From assembly GCA_963706755.1 (NCBI GenBank), contig CAVPNH010000019.1:248001-312000 (forward strand): DNA of 64,000 nt, in the 5' to 3' direction. This DNA is from RPQJ01 sp963706755 (lineage in GTDB: Bacteria; Pseudomonadota; Gammaproteobacteria; Steroidobacterales; Steroidobacteraceae). Below are positions 1-9,688 of the stretch, piece after piece. The position numbers were made by a program, and so were the translations under genes. The notes under the pieces are model-generated. The model made no database searches. It was not told the DNA's origin and saw only the letters and a program-made list of their open reading frames with translations. How positions within the stretch are numbered: the first letter of the stretch is position 1; each line of letters opens with the position of its first letter.

Positions 1-127
1 CGCGCAGGTCGCGGCTCACGCTCGACTGCGTGGCCTCGAGTCCCTCGCGGTGCAGCAGGCGCACGAGCTCCGCCTGGCGGCCGACCGCGGTCTGCCGCAG
101 GATGCGGACGATGGCGTCCCGCCGCAT
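1..127 (-). CDS. argR: Arginine repressor ArgR, N-terminal part (runs off the window)
   Basis: The minus strand encodes a protein starting MRRDAIVRILRQ, followed by a winged-helix segment ending EATQSSVSRDLR. This matches the ArgR DNA-binding N-terminus, where the TQATVSRDL stretch is the recognition helix. ArgR is a hexameric arginine-responsive repressor of arginine biosynthesis. Only about 42 residues are visible, so the C-terminal arginine-binding domain lies outside the window. The ATG at 127 gives the usual N-terminal length; an in-frame TTG at 154 is an alternative. A palindrome resembling an ARG box lies about 70 bases upstream and suggests autoregulation. Confidence 0.82.
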   Translation of the reverse strand, partial: MRRDAIVRILRQTAVGRQAELVRLLHREGLEATQSSVSRDLR

Positions 128-195
128 GGACTGCGCGTTGAGGTCGGTGGACAAGGCGTCGCTGCTCGCATAGGTGAATAAAAACACCGCTAATG

Positions 196-209
196 TGCAT
201 AATTATGCA
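196..209. promoter_or_regulatory. Candidate ARG box upstream of argR
   Basis: TGCATAATTATGCA is a perfect 14-base palindrome. It differs from the core of the enterobacterial ARG box (TGAATAATTATTCA) only at one symmetric pair. It lies upstream of argR, next to a TTGACT hexamer on the minus strand (215-220) that could be a -35 element, so bound ArgR would block its own promoter. Family knowledge plus position; binding is inferred. Confidence 0.6.
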
Positions 210-256
210 AAGCGAGTCAAGGGTCGCCGTTCGAGGGAGTCACGCCCGTCCCGTCG

Positions 257-3200
257 TCAGCGCTCGATCTTGAATTCGACGTCCGCGCTCTGCTCGAGGC
301 CGGCCTCGGCCTTGAGGGCCCAGCGGGGGTTCAATGTGTAGCGCAGCTTGATCGTGTTGATCGCCTCGGCGATCGAGACGCCGTAGCTCACGAAGAGCTT
401 GGGCGAGAGGAACTTGCCGAGTACCACCTCGGTGTCGTTGTCCTTGGTTCCCCCGACCGAGACCTCGTCGAGGCCGATCCGCGAGCCGACGCTGCCGAGC
501 AGCAGGCCGCCGCCGCTCACCGCGAGGCTCTCGGCGGCGCGATTCACCGAGGTGGCCTCGCTCGACTGCAGCGTGTTGATCGACCGTCCGGTCAGGAGGT
601 AGGAGAGCGCCTCGTTGTTCGGCATCGCCGGTTCGGAGCTCAGGGTCACGAAGGGATTGTCGATGCGCCCGCGGACGTTGACCGTCACGATCACGTCGGA
701 GTCCTTGATCTCGCGCTGCGCGACGAGGTCGAGCATCGGGCGGGAGAGCGGGGCGTCATGGTAGGAGAGCACGCCCTTGACGATCCTGACGTATACGCCG
801 AAGGCCTTGTATTCGCCGTCGAGCACCCTGATCGCGCCGTTCCCGAGGGCTTCTTCGCCCGGCTCCGAGGACACCACGACCTCCCCGCCGAGGTGCGCCT
901 TGAGCCCGTAGGTCTCGACACGCACGTCGTCTCCCAGCGCGACGCGTACGCGTGCGTGGACCCGCCGCTCGACGGGCGGGGGCGCCTCCGCGGCCTGCGC
1001 GCCCACGATGCGCTCGTCGGCCGAGGCGCCCACCGACGTGCTCAGGTCCTTGGGTGAAATCCGCGCCCAGGGGATCAGTACCTGCCCGGTCACAGTGTAG
1101 TCGCCGCCCCCCGCGGTGACGGTCAGGTCGGGCGACGCGTGGATGCGGTAATCCGGAGTGTCGGCGACGAGGAGATTCTCACCCGTGAGCCGCATGCTTC
1201 CGGTCATCACGCCGTCCGGCCAGCTGAACCGGCCCGTGAGCGCGACCGGGCCCTTGCGCGTGGTGGCGTGTCCCTCGAAGGTGAGCGACTCCCCGGCGAA
1301 CTGGCCGTCCAGGTTGGCGGCCGTGAGCGACAGGTTCGTCCGGTACAGGTCGAGCCGGCCGTCGCGCAGGTGGAAGTCGCCGTCGAATCGCGGATCGCCG
1401 AGCGTGCCCCCGATCCGCACCGCCGCCGCGAGGCGTCCATCCGAGTGGTCGATCTCCGGAATGAAAAGCGGCAGCGCCGTGAGGACCGCCGACTCCGCGC
1501 GGATGTCACCCGTGAGCGGCAGCTCCGTCACGGGCAGTCCGCGGTGGCGCTCCGCCGAAGCGTGGCCGACGAGCCGCGTGCTGGCCGCCAGGTCGAGATC
1601 GGCCGTCGCGCGGATCACGTCCTCGTCCGCGTACACGTCGACGCGGCCGCCGCCGATTTCGACGCGGTCGGAACGGGACCGGTTGCGGCGGATCTCGAGG
1701 GTCGGCTTGTCGATCACCACGGCGACCCCGCCCACCCAGTCGTGCCCCGGCTGCTGCTCGGCCCAGCCGCTCGCCTGCAGCAGGCCGCCGAATTCACGGC
1801 GGCCCAGCAGCCGCGTGAGCAGGCGCTCGAGCGGCCAGTCCTGTGCGCTGAAGAGCACGCGCCACGACGACGGGGTGCCGTGCCACTCGCCCTCGGCGCA
1901 CAGGCGCGCGTCGCCCGTGACGAGGCAGAGCGGCGTTGCGCTCGCGAGGTCCGGCCCGAGTTTTAGTGCCACCGGGCTCGCGAGGCGCGCCGAGCCGTCG
2001 ACGAAATCGAACGACGCGTCCGCGAGCGTCCCGGCCCACGAGCGGTGCGCCACATCCGCGCTTCCGGAGGCGGCGAGTCTCGCGGCGAACCCCGGCACGT
2101 CTCCCCCCTCGCTGCCCGGCGAGGCGAGCGCGACCGAAATGTGGTGATCGGCCAGGCGGCCCGAGGCTTCGAGTCGCGCAGAATCGAACTTCAATCCGTC
2201 GGCCGTCACGTCGCTCGTCCGCAGCAGGAGCCGCGACTCGCGCCGGTCCGCGAGGTCCAGGTCGACGTCGGTTTCCGCGGAGCCGGCTTCGAGCCCACCG
2301 ACGCGCAGCCGACGCGCGTGCAGCTCGCCTTTCACCTCGGGCCGGGACGGCTGACCGCGCACCGTGCCGCTGGATTCGAGTTCGCCGCCGAGCGACGGAT
2401 GCAGCAGACCGAGCGACGTCAGGTGGGCGTCCCACCGCAGGTCCATGACCGCTCCGTAGCGCCCGTCGATCGCGAGGTGCGAGCCGGCGTTGACCACGCG
2501 CACGCCCTTGAAGTCGAGCGTGCCGCCTCCGCGGGCGACCGTGCCGCTGCCCGTGAGGGCGTGTCCGCGCAGCGTGCCCGAGAGCCTCGTCAGTCGAGCG
2601 GTCCAGGGACCGTCCGCCGAGTATCCGCGGCCCTCGATCTGGCCCGCGACGTCGATCCGCCCGCGCAGGTCCTTGCGCAGCCCCGAGAGATCCAGGCCGC
2701 GGCCGTCCACCGTCGCCTGCCAGGACTGGTCGCTGCCGAACGACAGGCGACCCGATCCCGAGAGCCGGCCACCCAGCACGCTGCCGTCCACGCGGCCCAC
2801 GGTCAGCTGGTCGCGGTCCACCATCCCCGACGCCGCGAGGTCCGCAGCAGGCAGGGCCGGGCCACGCACCCGGGTCTGCAGTTCGAACGTGTACGGCATC
2901 GCGCCCGCGATCCGGCCGGATCCCGATGGGCTCTCGACGATCGGCTCGCCCGCGAGCGGCCATCGCAACCGGGTCCACTCGGCCAGGATCGATATCTCCG
3001 GGGCGTGGTCGCCGAATCGCATGGATCCCGACGTCGTGAGCGACGCGCCAGGCCTCGGCATCCAGGTGCGCAGGGAAACGATATCGAGCGTTCCGTCGGC
3101 GTATCGTGCCGATCCATGCACGCGTATCGCCTCTGGGCCGGCCGCGGGCGAGGTGAGCGTGCCGTCCACGCCGATGCCGGCCGCGCTCGCGTCCACCGAG

Positions 3201-4024
3201 ATCGAGCCGCTCAGCGCCGGCAGGCGTCCCGGCGGGAGCCAGGGCGAGCCGTCGAACCCGATCGCACGCAGGGTCCCGACCGCGCGTGGCTCGGCGTCGA
3301 GGTGGACCGCATTGCCCGAGAAGGAAATCCGCGCTGGGGCCGTGAACGCCACGTCGACGCCGAGTCGATCCAGCTTCCCGCGCGTCGCGGCCGTGAAGCT
3401 GTAGAGGTGCCCGTCCGTAAGTCGCCAATGCCCGGCCACCTTGCCGCGCAGCCCCAGCGGGCTCGTCGCGCGCAGGACCACCTCCCCGTCGAGCCGTCCG
3501 GCCGGGTCCTCGATTGCGAACGGGGCGAGGTCGATGCGCCAGCGCGTCATGCGCAGGTCGGCGCGCACCGTGGCCGCGTGCAGGCGCGTGCCGTTCGTGA
3601 GCCGCACGCCGACCTGTCGCAGCGTCGCGCCCTGCGCCGTGATGCCGAGCCATGCGGGCAGGAAATGTATCTTCGTCTCGGGCTGCGGCCCGCGGTCCTT
3701 GAGCGTGACTTCCACGCGATCGATGCTCGCCTGCTCCAGCGCGAGCCTGCCTGCGAGCAGGTTTGCGATCGCCACGTCGCCGCGCACCCCGTCCGCCTCG
3801 ATGCGCACGGCCTCGTGATCCACGACGACGCGGCCGAACGACAGCGGTCCGGCGAGGATGCCTTCGGCGCCGCGCACTTCGATGCGCACGCCTTCGATGC
3901 GTTCCAGGCTGGACAGCAGGTACTCGAGGCCCTCGTGCGAGTAGAGCAGCCGGTGCACCAGGACCGCGGGCACCGCGAGCAGCACGACCAGGGCGGCGGC
4001 GAGGACGACGTGTCGCCGCTTCAT
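257..4024 (-). CDS. tamB: Translocation and assembly module inner-membrane protein TamB
   Basis: This 1255-residue protein starts MKRRHVVLAAALVVLLAVPAVL, a single N-terminal membrane anchor. A long periplasmic stretch of repetitive beta-rich segments follows, and the C-terminus has the TamB domain (DUF490) ending in VEFKIER. TamB is an AsmA-like bridge protein that works with the Omp85 protein TamA in outer-membrane protein insertion or lipid transport. The ATG at 4024 overlaps the TGA of tamA, giving ATGA coupling. The reading frame stays open further upstream, but that extension lies antisense of nothing useful and inside tamA, so it is not used. The length is typical of the family. Confidence 0.93.
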   Translation of the reverse strand: MKRRHVVLAAALVVLLAVPAVLVHRLLYSHEGLEYLLSSLERIEGVRIEVRGAEGILAGPLSFGRVVVDHEAVRIEADGVRGDVAIANLLAGRLALEQASIDRVEVTLKDRGPQPETKIHFLPAWLGITAQGATLRQVGVRLTNGTRLHAATVRADLRMTRWRIDLAPFAIEDPAGRLDGEVVLRATSPLGLRGKVAGHWRLTDGHLYSFTAATRGKLDRLGVDVAFTAPARISFSGNAVHLDAEPRAVGTLRAIGFDGSPWLPPGRLPALSGSISVDASAAGIGVDGTLTSPAAGPEAIRVHGSARYADGTLDIVSLRTWMPRPGASLTTSGSMRFGDHAPEISILAEWTRLRWPLAGEPIVESPSGSGRIAGAMPYTFELQTRVRGPALPAADLAASGMVDRDQLTVGRVDGSVLGGRLSGSGRLSFGSDQSWQATVDGRGLDLSGLRKDLRGRIDVAGQIEGRGYSADGPWTARLTRLSGTLRGHALTGSGTVARGGGTLDFKGVRVVNAGSHLAIDGRYGAVMDLRWDAHLTSLGLLHPSLGGELESSGTVRGQPSRPEVKGELHARRLRVGGLEAGSAETDVDLDLADRRESRLLLRTSDVTADGLKFDSARLEASGRLADHHISVALASPGSEGGDVPGFAARLAASGSADVAHRSWAGTLADASFDFVDGSARLASPVALKLGPDLASATPLCLVTGDARLCAEGEWHGTPSSWRVLFSAQDWPLERLLTRLLGRREFGGLLQASGWAEQQPGHDWVGGVAVVIDKPTLEIRRNRSRSDRVEIGGGRVDVYADEDVIRATADLDLAASTRLVGHASAERHRGLPVTELPLTGDIRAESAVLTALPLFIPEIDHSDGRLAAAVRIGGTLGDPRFDGDFHLRDGRLDLYRTNLSLTAANLDGQFAGESLTFEGHATTRKGPVALTGRFSWPDGVMTGSMRLTGENLLVADTPDYRIHASPDLTVTAGGGDYTVTGQVLIPWARISPKDLSTSVGASADERIVGAQAAEAPPPVERRVHARVRVALGDDVRVETYGLKAHLGGEVVVSSEPGEEALGNGAIRVLDGEYKAFGVYVRIVKGVLSYHDAPLSRPMLDLVAQREIKDSDVIVTVNVRGRIDNPFVTLSSEPAMPNNEALSYLLTGRSINTLQSSEATSVNRAAESLAVSGGGLLLGSVGSRIGLDEVSVGGTKDNDTEVVLGKFLSPKLFVSYGVSIAEAINTIKLRYTLNPRWALKAEAGLEQSADVEFKIER

Positions 4025-5814
4025 CACAGCACCTGGGTGATGTTGAGGTGCAGCCGCGGCTTCAAGCCGGGCTCTGACAGCGCCTGCGCGACGTCGATGC
4101 CGATCAGCAGCATCGGCAGCTTCAGGCGCAGGCCGATGCCGACGGAGTACTCGAGCGGCGTGCTCCAGTCGTCGAACGCGTTGCCGGTGTCGAAGAACAC
4201 GGCGCCGCGCAGGTCGCGTGGCAGGTCGCGCTCGAATTCCACGCTGGCGACCAGCTTGTGCTGGCCGCCCACGCCCTTGTTGTTGCTGCCGGGCGGGGCG
4301 TTGGGATCCTGCGGGCTCAGGGAGTCGAGCGCGAAGCCCCGCACGCTGCGGTCGCCGCCGGCGAAGAAGCGCTGCGACCCCGGCAACTGCGAGAAGTCGC
4401 TCACCCAGCTCGTGCCGAGCTCGCCGCGCAGGCGCAGGTACCACGGTCCCTGGGCAATCGGCCACACCCGCTCGCCGCGCGCGTAGAAGCGCAGGTACGA
4501 GGCGTCCGAGCCCAGGGCCGCGGGACTGCCCGAGAGTTCGGCGTAGTAGGCCGCTTCGCGCACCCACCCCGTCAGGAAGTTGGGCGGCTGCGTGGCAAAG
4601 CTGATGCCCGGGATCAGGAGCGTCGCGCGCGTGTCCTTGCTCTCCGGGAACTTCGTGAGTTCCTCGCTCAACTGCAGGAAGAGCACGCGCTGCCAGTGGC
4701 CCATCGCCTGGGTGAGCCCGCTGCCGAGCTCGTAGCGCTCGCTCTCGAGGCCGCCCAGCGTCTGGTTCACGTAGCCTGCGGAGAATTCAAGCTTTTCCAA
4801 TGAGGGATCGCCGACCGGGATGATGTAGGTCGCGGTCGCGTCCTGGAGTACCTGCGAGAGCGTCGTCTGCAGCCGCCAGCGGTGGCCGTCGTCGTTCGCC
4901 AGCCGCCGGTCCCAGGTGAACTGGCCGCGCGGCCCGGTGTCCGTGCCGAATCCGACGCTCGCGGCGTAGCGGTCGCGCTTGATGCGCTCGGCGCGGATCG
5001 TAACGGGAATGGTGAGCGTGGCCGGGTCGCGCTCGCCGGGGGTGACCGTGACGCTGGAAAAGTAATAGCTGTCCTCGAGCGCGAACTGCGTGCTGCGCAG
5101 CTGCGTGCCGGAGAAGGGCTCGCCCTCCTTGAAGCGCACGAATCGCCGGAGGAGGTCGGGCTCGATGGCGTCCTGCTCGATCGTCACCGCGCCGAAGCGG
5201 TACAGGCCGCCGGTGTCGAGCGTGAGCCGGGCGTCCGCGGCGTGTTGCGGCGGATCGACCTCGAGTTCATGGCGCGTGAGCTTCGCGTCGACGTAGCCCT
5301 GCTCCAGCGCCGTCCTGACGAGATCGGTCTTGAGCTTCTCGTAGGTGGCGTGCTCGAGGCGCGTGCCGGGACGTAGCGGGTTGCCCTCCACGACCGCGCG
5401 GATGTCGCCGTCGTCGCGGCCCGCGCCGACGATGTCGACCTGCACTTCCCGCAGGTGCACGGGTTCGCCGGGCTTGATGCGCAGGCGCACGATCCACGTG
5501 TCGTCGTCGCGCGTCGTTCGGCTGCGCACCTGCGGATCGTAGTAGCCGAAGGGACGCATCGCGTCGGCCGCTTCGTCCACGGCGCGATCCGCGAGGCGGC
5601 GCACCTGGGGATCGGTGAGGTCCGTGCGCTGCACGTATCGTCCGAGCGACAGGTAGGCGCGGATGTTGTCGGCGATCGGGCGGTCCACGCCGTCGATCTC
5701 GAGGCGGATGGTGTCCCTGGCGCCCGCGGCGGAGGCTGCCAGCAGCATCGCGAGCCAGCCGCAGGCACGCAGGCGCCTGTCGCGCGGGCCCGTCCGCGTG
5801 CTGGACCACGTCAT
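4024..5814 (-). CDS. tamA: Outer-membrane Omp85 protein TamA
   Basis: The 596-residue protein begins MTWSSTRTG and has a signal peptide ending near ASAAGA. POTRA domains occupy roughly residues 35-270, and a 16-strand Omp85 barrel fills the C-terminal half, with the FDTGNAFDDW and VGIGLRLKLP segments typical of TamA. It forms the outer-membrane half of the TamAB module. The start is fixed by translational coupling: ATG at 5814 overlaps the TGA of the upstream NRDE gene, and its own TGA overlaps tamB. The order NRDE-tamA-tamB suggests one transcript. Confidence 0.93.
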   Translation of the reverse strand: MTWSSTRTGPRDRRLRACGWLAMLLAASAAGARDTIRLEIDGVDRPIADNIRAYLSLGRYVQRTDLTDPQVRRLADRAVDEAADAMRPFGYYDPQVRSRTTRDDDTWIVRLRIKPGEPVHLREVQVDIVGAGRDDGDIRAVVEGNPLRPGTRLEHATYEKLKTDLVRTALEQGYVDAKLTRHELEVDPPQHAADARLTLDTGGLYRFGAVTIEQDAIEPDLLRRFVRFKEGEPFSGTQLRSTQFALEDSYYFSSVTVTPGERDPATLTIPVTIRAERIKRDRYAASVGFGTDTGPRGQFTWDRRLANDDGHRWRLQTTLSQVLQDATATYIIPVGDPSLEKLEFSAGYVNQTLGGLESERYELGSGLTQAMGHWQRVLFLQLSEELTKFPESKDTRATLLIPGISFATQPPNFLTGWVREAAYYAELSGSPAALGSDASYLRFYARGERVWPIAQGPWYLRLRGELGTSWVSDFSQLPGSQRFFAGGDRSVRGFALDSLSPQDPNAPPGSNNKGVGGQHKLVASVEFERDLPRDLRGAVFFDTGNAFDDWSTPLEYSVGIGLRLKLPMLLIGIDVAQALSEPGLKPRLHLNITQVL

Positions 5815-6594
5815 TTCCGCGGCTCGTCGCCGATGAATTCGATGCGGGTCGCGCCAGTCTGCCGGCCGGCGGCGTCGAAGCGCCGCTCCGCCGCAACGAT
5901 CCGGCCGTCGCGCCCGGCGAGCAGCACCGTCGAGCAGCGCGTGCCGTATCGCGGATGCAATACGAAAGCCGAGGACAACGCGCGTTCCATCTCCGGGGGC
6001 AAGCCGGTATCGGGCTGCGTCCCTACGTCTGCCGGCGCACGATCCGCAAGCAGCTCGAAGAGCGCCGCCACGCCCGGTTCGTCGCTCGTCGAGCTCGGCG
6101 GCAAAGCGCGCCCGTGTTTTCAGGAGCTTCGGCCAGGGCGAGTCCAGCTCGTGATTGGAGAGGCCGTATATGCCGGGCTCGAGTTCACGGGGGACAGTGC
6201 CGCCGCGGTTTGACAGGTAGCAGAGACTCCGCGACCCGCCCGCGATCACGTTGAAGCCGGCAAAGCGCGCTGCGGACTCGCGCAACCGCTCCATGAATTC
6301 GACCGGCTCGGCATCCCCGGCGAGGAACTCCGGCACCAGCGTGCCGCGCGACGGCGCATCCGTGGCCGGGACGTGTTCCAGGTCCCTGAAGTTGGTCACG
6401 GCGCCGAAGCGGCCCGCGCGCGTGATACCCATCCATGTGCCGCCCGCTGCAAGATCGCGCCCGGCCAGCATGGGCGCACCGTCGCCCCACCACGCGAGCG
6501 GGGCCGCCGGGCGGTCGTGGAATTCATCGCGATTGGCGGCCACCACGAGACGGTAGCGAGGATGCGACATCCAGGCGAGCACGAGCAGGCACAT
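5811..6594 (-). CDS. NRDE / TANGO2 family protein (one frameshift)
   Basis: The N-terminus MCLLVLAW followed by VVAANRDEFHDRP is the signature of the NRDE (TANGO2, DUF833) family, whose biochemical role is unsettled; the animal homologue is linked to heme and lipid handling. The first frame runs to about FAAELDE. The rest of the family sequence (ALFELLADRAPA, YGTRCSTVLL, and the end FIGDEPRK) continues in another frame. The full span is 784 bases, one more than a multiple of three, so one base is extra near 6080-6095. It ends in ATGA overlap with tamA. A sequencing indel is as likely as a true lesion. Confidence 0.8.
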
Positions 6595-6647
6595 GGGCAC
6601 TATTGTATGCGGGCCACGCTCGCCGAACGGCGACACGCGCGATGGCG

Positions 6648-7244
6648 TCAGTTCGGCGTTGTCCCGGATTCGCGGCTGCGGCCGAAGAGCAGCCGGCCGG
6701 CCTTCCTGGTCGCCCAGTACAGCAGCGCGACGATTGCGGCGAGACAGAGCAGGGGAACCACCACGGCGAGGATCGCGATGCCCGTGGCGCCCACGGTCTC
6801 GACCGCGGCGACCAGCGGATTGGCCAGCCCGGCCGTCATCACGCCGGATTTTGCACGCAGCAGCGCCGTCGTGCCCTTGGTGAGGCCCGCGACACCGCCC
6901 CCGGCGATGATCGCGACCGGCCACATCACCGCCTGCGGGATGTCCGCCATGACCGACGCACTGGCGATCACGCCGGCGCCGATGGCCGCCGGTCCCGCGA
7001 CGAGGTCGAGCACGTGGTCGACGCCTGGAATGAAATAGGCCAGAGCTTCAAAGACGGCGGCCGATCCGAGCGTCAGCAGCGCGGGCGTACTCGCGAGCCA
7101 CTGGAAGCCTTCCGTCAGTGGCAGGAATCCCGATCGCGCGGCGATGCCAGCGACCAGCAGCGGCACGAAGATGCGAAAGCCGGCCGCGGCGGCGAGGCCG
7201 ATTCCGAGCGCGATGCTGAGCAGCGATTCCATCGGCACATCCAT
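6648..7244 (-). CDS. DUF4126 family membrane protein
   Basis: The 198-residue protein is almost entirely hydrophobic, with about five membrane segments beginning at LLSIALGIGLAAAAGFRIFVPLL. Glycine- and alanine-rich helices, the segment FIPGVDHVLDLVAGPAAIGAG and a basic tail (RKAGRLLFGRSRE) match DUF4126, an uncharacterised inner-membrane family. It lies 53 bases upstream of the NRDE gene on the same strand and may share its transcript. No enzymatic motif is visible. Confidence 0.75.
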   Translation of the reverse strand: MDVPMESLLSIALGIGLAAAAGFRIFVPLLVAGIAARSGFLPLTEGFQWLASTPALLTLGSAAVFEALAYFIPGVDHVLDLVAGPAAIGAGVIASASVMADIPQAVMWPVAIIAGGGVAGLTKGTTALLRAKSGVMTAGLANPLVAAVETVGATGIAILAVVVPLLCLAAIVALLYWATRKAGRLLFGRSRESGTTPN

Positions 7245-7314
7245 CGATCACCCTCGAGTTCTTGCTGCGCGGACAGTTGAAACGATCCTGCCGCATCCGG
7301 CGGCAGCCGACAAA

Positions 7315-8085
7315 TCACTGCGGGAGTTGCAACGCGTCCCAGGCCGTCTTCGCGATCAGGCAGGACACGACGACGATGAACACGGCGCGGACGAATCCGC
7401 TGCCGTGGCGGATCGCAAGGTGGCTCCCGATCTGCGCGCCGGCCACGTTGCAGGCCGCCATCGCGAGTCCGAGCAGCCAGAAAATCTGGCCGGTCAGGCC
7501 GAACAGCAGGATGGCGGCGAGGTTGGCCGCGGCGTTGACGACCTTGGCCGACGCCGACGCGTGCAGGAAGTCGAGGCCGAACACCCGCACGAACAGGAAC
7601 ACGAGGAAGCTTCCCGTGCCGGGACCGAAGAAGCCGTCGTACAGGCCGATCACGCCCGCGCCAGCGGCCGCCAGTACGCGACCATGCCGGCCGTTCCGGC
7701 GTGGCTGGTGCTCGCGGCCGAAGTCCCGGTGCACGAGCGTGTAGAGCAGCACCGCCGCGAGCAGCACGGGGACCATGGCTCGGAATCGCAGCGGCGGGAC
7801 GAGCGTCGCGATCCACGCGCCGGCAAGCGCCGCTACGAATGCCCCCGCGGCTGCCGCGAGGACCAGCGGGCGGTCGAGGCGCACGTGGCGCAGGTAACGC
7901 GCGGCCGCGCTGGTGGTGCCGGCCAGTCCCGCCAGCTTGCCCGTGCCGAGCAGCGTCGGGTGCGGCGTCGACGGGAATGCCGCGAACAGCGCCGGCAGCT
8001 GGATCAGTCCGCCGCCGCCCGCCATCGCGTCCACGATGCCGGCGCCGAACGCAGCCGCCAGGACGAAGGGGATCTCGAGTGACAC
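7315..8085 (-). CDS. TSUP family (TauE/SafE) permease
   Basis: This 256-residue inner-membrane protein has two homologous halves. Each carries the family glycine/proline motif: AGGGGLIQLPALFA near residue 22 and DGFFGPGTGSFLVFLF near residue 150. That is the layout of the TauE/SafE/YfcA (DUF81) family, whose members export sulfite, sulfoacetate or other small organic anions. The substrate cannot be told from the sequence. It lies 17 bases downstream of nudC on the same strand and is probably cotranscribed with it. Confidence 0.88.
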   Translation of the reverse strand: MSLEIPFVLAAAFGAGIVDAMAGGGGLIQLPALFAAFPSTPHPTLLGTGKLAGLAGTTSAAARYLRHVRLDRPLVLAAAAGAFVAALAGAWIATLVPPLRFRAMVPVLLAAVLLYTLVHRDFGREHQPRRNGRHGRVLAAAGAGVIGLYDGFFGPGTGSFLVFLFVRVFGLDFLHASASAKVVNAAANLAAILLFGLTGQIFWLLGLAMAACNVAGAQIGSHLAIRHGSGFVRAVFIVVVSCLIAKTAWDALQLPQ

Positions 8086-8102
8086 GCGCGTCCGGGCGCG
8101 GC

Positions 8103-9053
8103 TCAGCGGTCCGGCCGGCCCCAGAGCTTGACGCCCGGGGTACTGCGGAGCGGCACGCTCGAGCCGGAGTCGTACCAGTCCTCGATGAGCCGGAAGGAGA
8201 TCGATTGCGGGAACGGCAGGCCCGGAAATCCGCTCGCGACGTCTTCACGCGAGAACCAGCGGACGTCCTCGAGCTCCTCGTCGGCCTGCGCGATGGCGGC
8301 TGGGGACGCGGTGGCGGTGAATCCGATCATGAGCGACGAGGGAAAAGGCCAGGGCTGCGAGGAGTGATAGGTCGCGCCCTGCACCGAGACGCCGGTCTCT
8401 TCGAGCACCTCGCGCGCGACTGCGTCCTCGAGACTCTCGCCGGGCTCGACGAAGCCGGCGATGGTCGAGTAGCGTCCTGCGGGCCAGGCGGCCTGCCTGC
8501 CGAGCAGGGCGCGCTCGCCGTCCGTCACGAGCACGATGATTGCAGGGTCGAGCCGCGGGAACTGTTCCGCTCCACAGGCCTCGTTGCTGCACTTCATGAC
8601 GTGCCCGGCGCTCGTGCTCGATGTCGGGAACCCGCAGGCGCCGCAGTGCCGGCTGCGCTGCCGCCACGACACCATTGCGCGTGCGTAGGCCAGGAGCCCC
8701 GCTTCGTCGTCCGGAAGCGCGCCGGCCGTGCGGCGCAGGTCCTCATAAGACGTGTCGCCCGCCGCTGCCGGCCCCTCGTCGTGGTTCGCATCGCAGGCAA
8801 AGCACAGCCTGCCGCCGAAGCGGCCGAGCAGGATCCAGTCCTCCGGCTGGCCGTGGCTCGCGTGCCGGCAGCACGCCTCGACGAACTCCGCAGCCCAGCC
8901 CTGCGGCGTCCGCCGCACGAGGTTGCGCGATTCGAGCACCGGCAGGATCCACGCCCCCGGGTCGGCGCGGGCCGCCGCCAGCCCGGCCGGGTCCTTGCGG
9001 AGCTGGGCGGCGCGATCGAGGTACTGGCCGGCAAATACGTTGGGCGGTCGCAA
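8103..9053 (-). CDS. nudC: NAD(+) diphosphatase / deNADding enzyme NudC
   Basis: The protein (316 residues) contains a four-cysteine zinc ribbon (Cys137, Cys140, Cys155, Cys160), a complete Nudix box at about residues 200-222 (GFVEPGESLEDA ... REVLEETG) and the NudC-specific SQPWPFP motif at 232-238. The enzyme hydrolyses NAD(H) to NMN(H) and AMP and removes NAD caps from RNA 5' ends in the cytoplasm. Length and domain order are normal for the family. All catalytic glutamates of the Nudix helix are present. Confidence 0.95.
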   Translation of the reverse strand: MRPPNVFAGQYLDRAAQLRKDPAGLAAARADPGAWILPVLESRNLVRRTPQGWAAEFVEACCRHASHGQPEDWILLGRFGGRLCFACDANHDEGPAAAGDTSYEDLRRTAGALPDDEAGLLAYARAMVSWRQRSRHCGACGFPTSSTSAGHVMKCSNEACGAEQFPRLDPAIIVLVTDGERALLGRQAAWPAGRYSTIAGFVEPGESLEDAVAREVLEETGVSVQGATYHSSQPWPFPSSLMIGFTATASPAAIAQADEELEDVRWFSREDVASGFPGLPFPQSISFRLIEDWYDSGSSVPLRSTPGVKLWGRPDR

Positions 9054-9083
9054 GGGCGGTCTCGCTCGCTGAAAGCCGGGAGT

Positions 9084-9659
9084 CTAGCAATCCGCGCGCG
9101 CGGGTTCGGGCCTCGTCGGGCCGGGCGGCACGACGCGCCTGCAGTTCGCGCAGTTGTCAGGCAGGAGGTCCAGCGTGTCGCGGATCCAGGTGGCGAAGCA
9201 GCACGGGCAGCGGGCGAGCACGAACTCGTCCCGGCGCGCGAGGGTCTGCCCGAGGTACCACGCGTGTTCGAACGAGATGACCGAGAATGGGCACACGCAG
9301 AGAAACGCTTCGTAAACGTCGCAGAACCGGGCGACGTCCTCGATGCGCGGGGCGGGCAGGCGCTGTGTCCGCCGCAGCAAGCCACAGCAGGACAGCAGGG
9401 TGGCGAGCGTGGCGGCCTGGATCTCATGCTCCACAGAGCGCCGGAAATAGGACATCTGGCGGGGTGACTTGCCCCGTCGCCGGCGCACGCGCGGACCTGG
9501 GGTGTCGAGCGCGTAGGTCCGGTACAGCTTTCGGATGCGGTCCCCGGACAGACCGGTGCAGTGGCGGATGGTGTGGGTCCGGGCCTCGTGGGCAATGAGC
9601 CTGTAGGCGACGGCGAGCCTCAGGCGGTCGCGGTCGTAGCGACAGTCCGTGATGCGCAT
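9084..9659 (-). CDS. FlhC-like zinc-binding transcriptional activator
   Basis: The protein (191 residues) has an N-terminal helical region with GLSGDRIRKLYR near residue 36, matching the FlhC segment LSRGRLIKLYKE. At the C-terminus it has a four-cysteine zinc site, Cys151-x-x-Cys154 and Cys170-x-x-Cys173, with FlhC-like spacing. FlhC pairs with FlhD to activate promoters; relatives such as SetC and AcaC control conjugative elements. The start at 9659 has an AGGGGGA ribosome site 6 bases upstream. An ATG at 9692 lacks one and would lie inside a palindrome. No flagellar gene is nearby. It diverges from the FlhD-like gene at 9770. Confidence 0.8.
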   Translation of the reverse strand: MRITDCRYDRDRLRLAVAYRLIAHEARTHTIRHCTGLSGDRIRKLYRTYALDTPGPRVRRRRGKSPRQMSYFRRSVEHEIQAATLATLLSCCGLLRRTQRLPAPRIEDVARFCDVYEAFLCVCPFSVISFEHAWYLGQTLARRDEFVLARCPCCFATWIRDTLDLLPDNCANCRRVVPPGPTRPEPARADC

Positions 9660-9688
9660 GGCGATCCCCCTGAATTTGTCTGTTTCCG

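Noticed and set aside
2045..4486. An 813-codon plus-strand frame opposite tamB
   Set aside because: No recognisable domain, and tamB on the other strand is a clear family member with coupled start.
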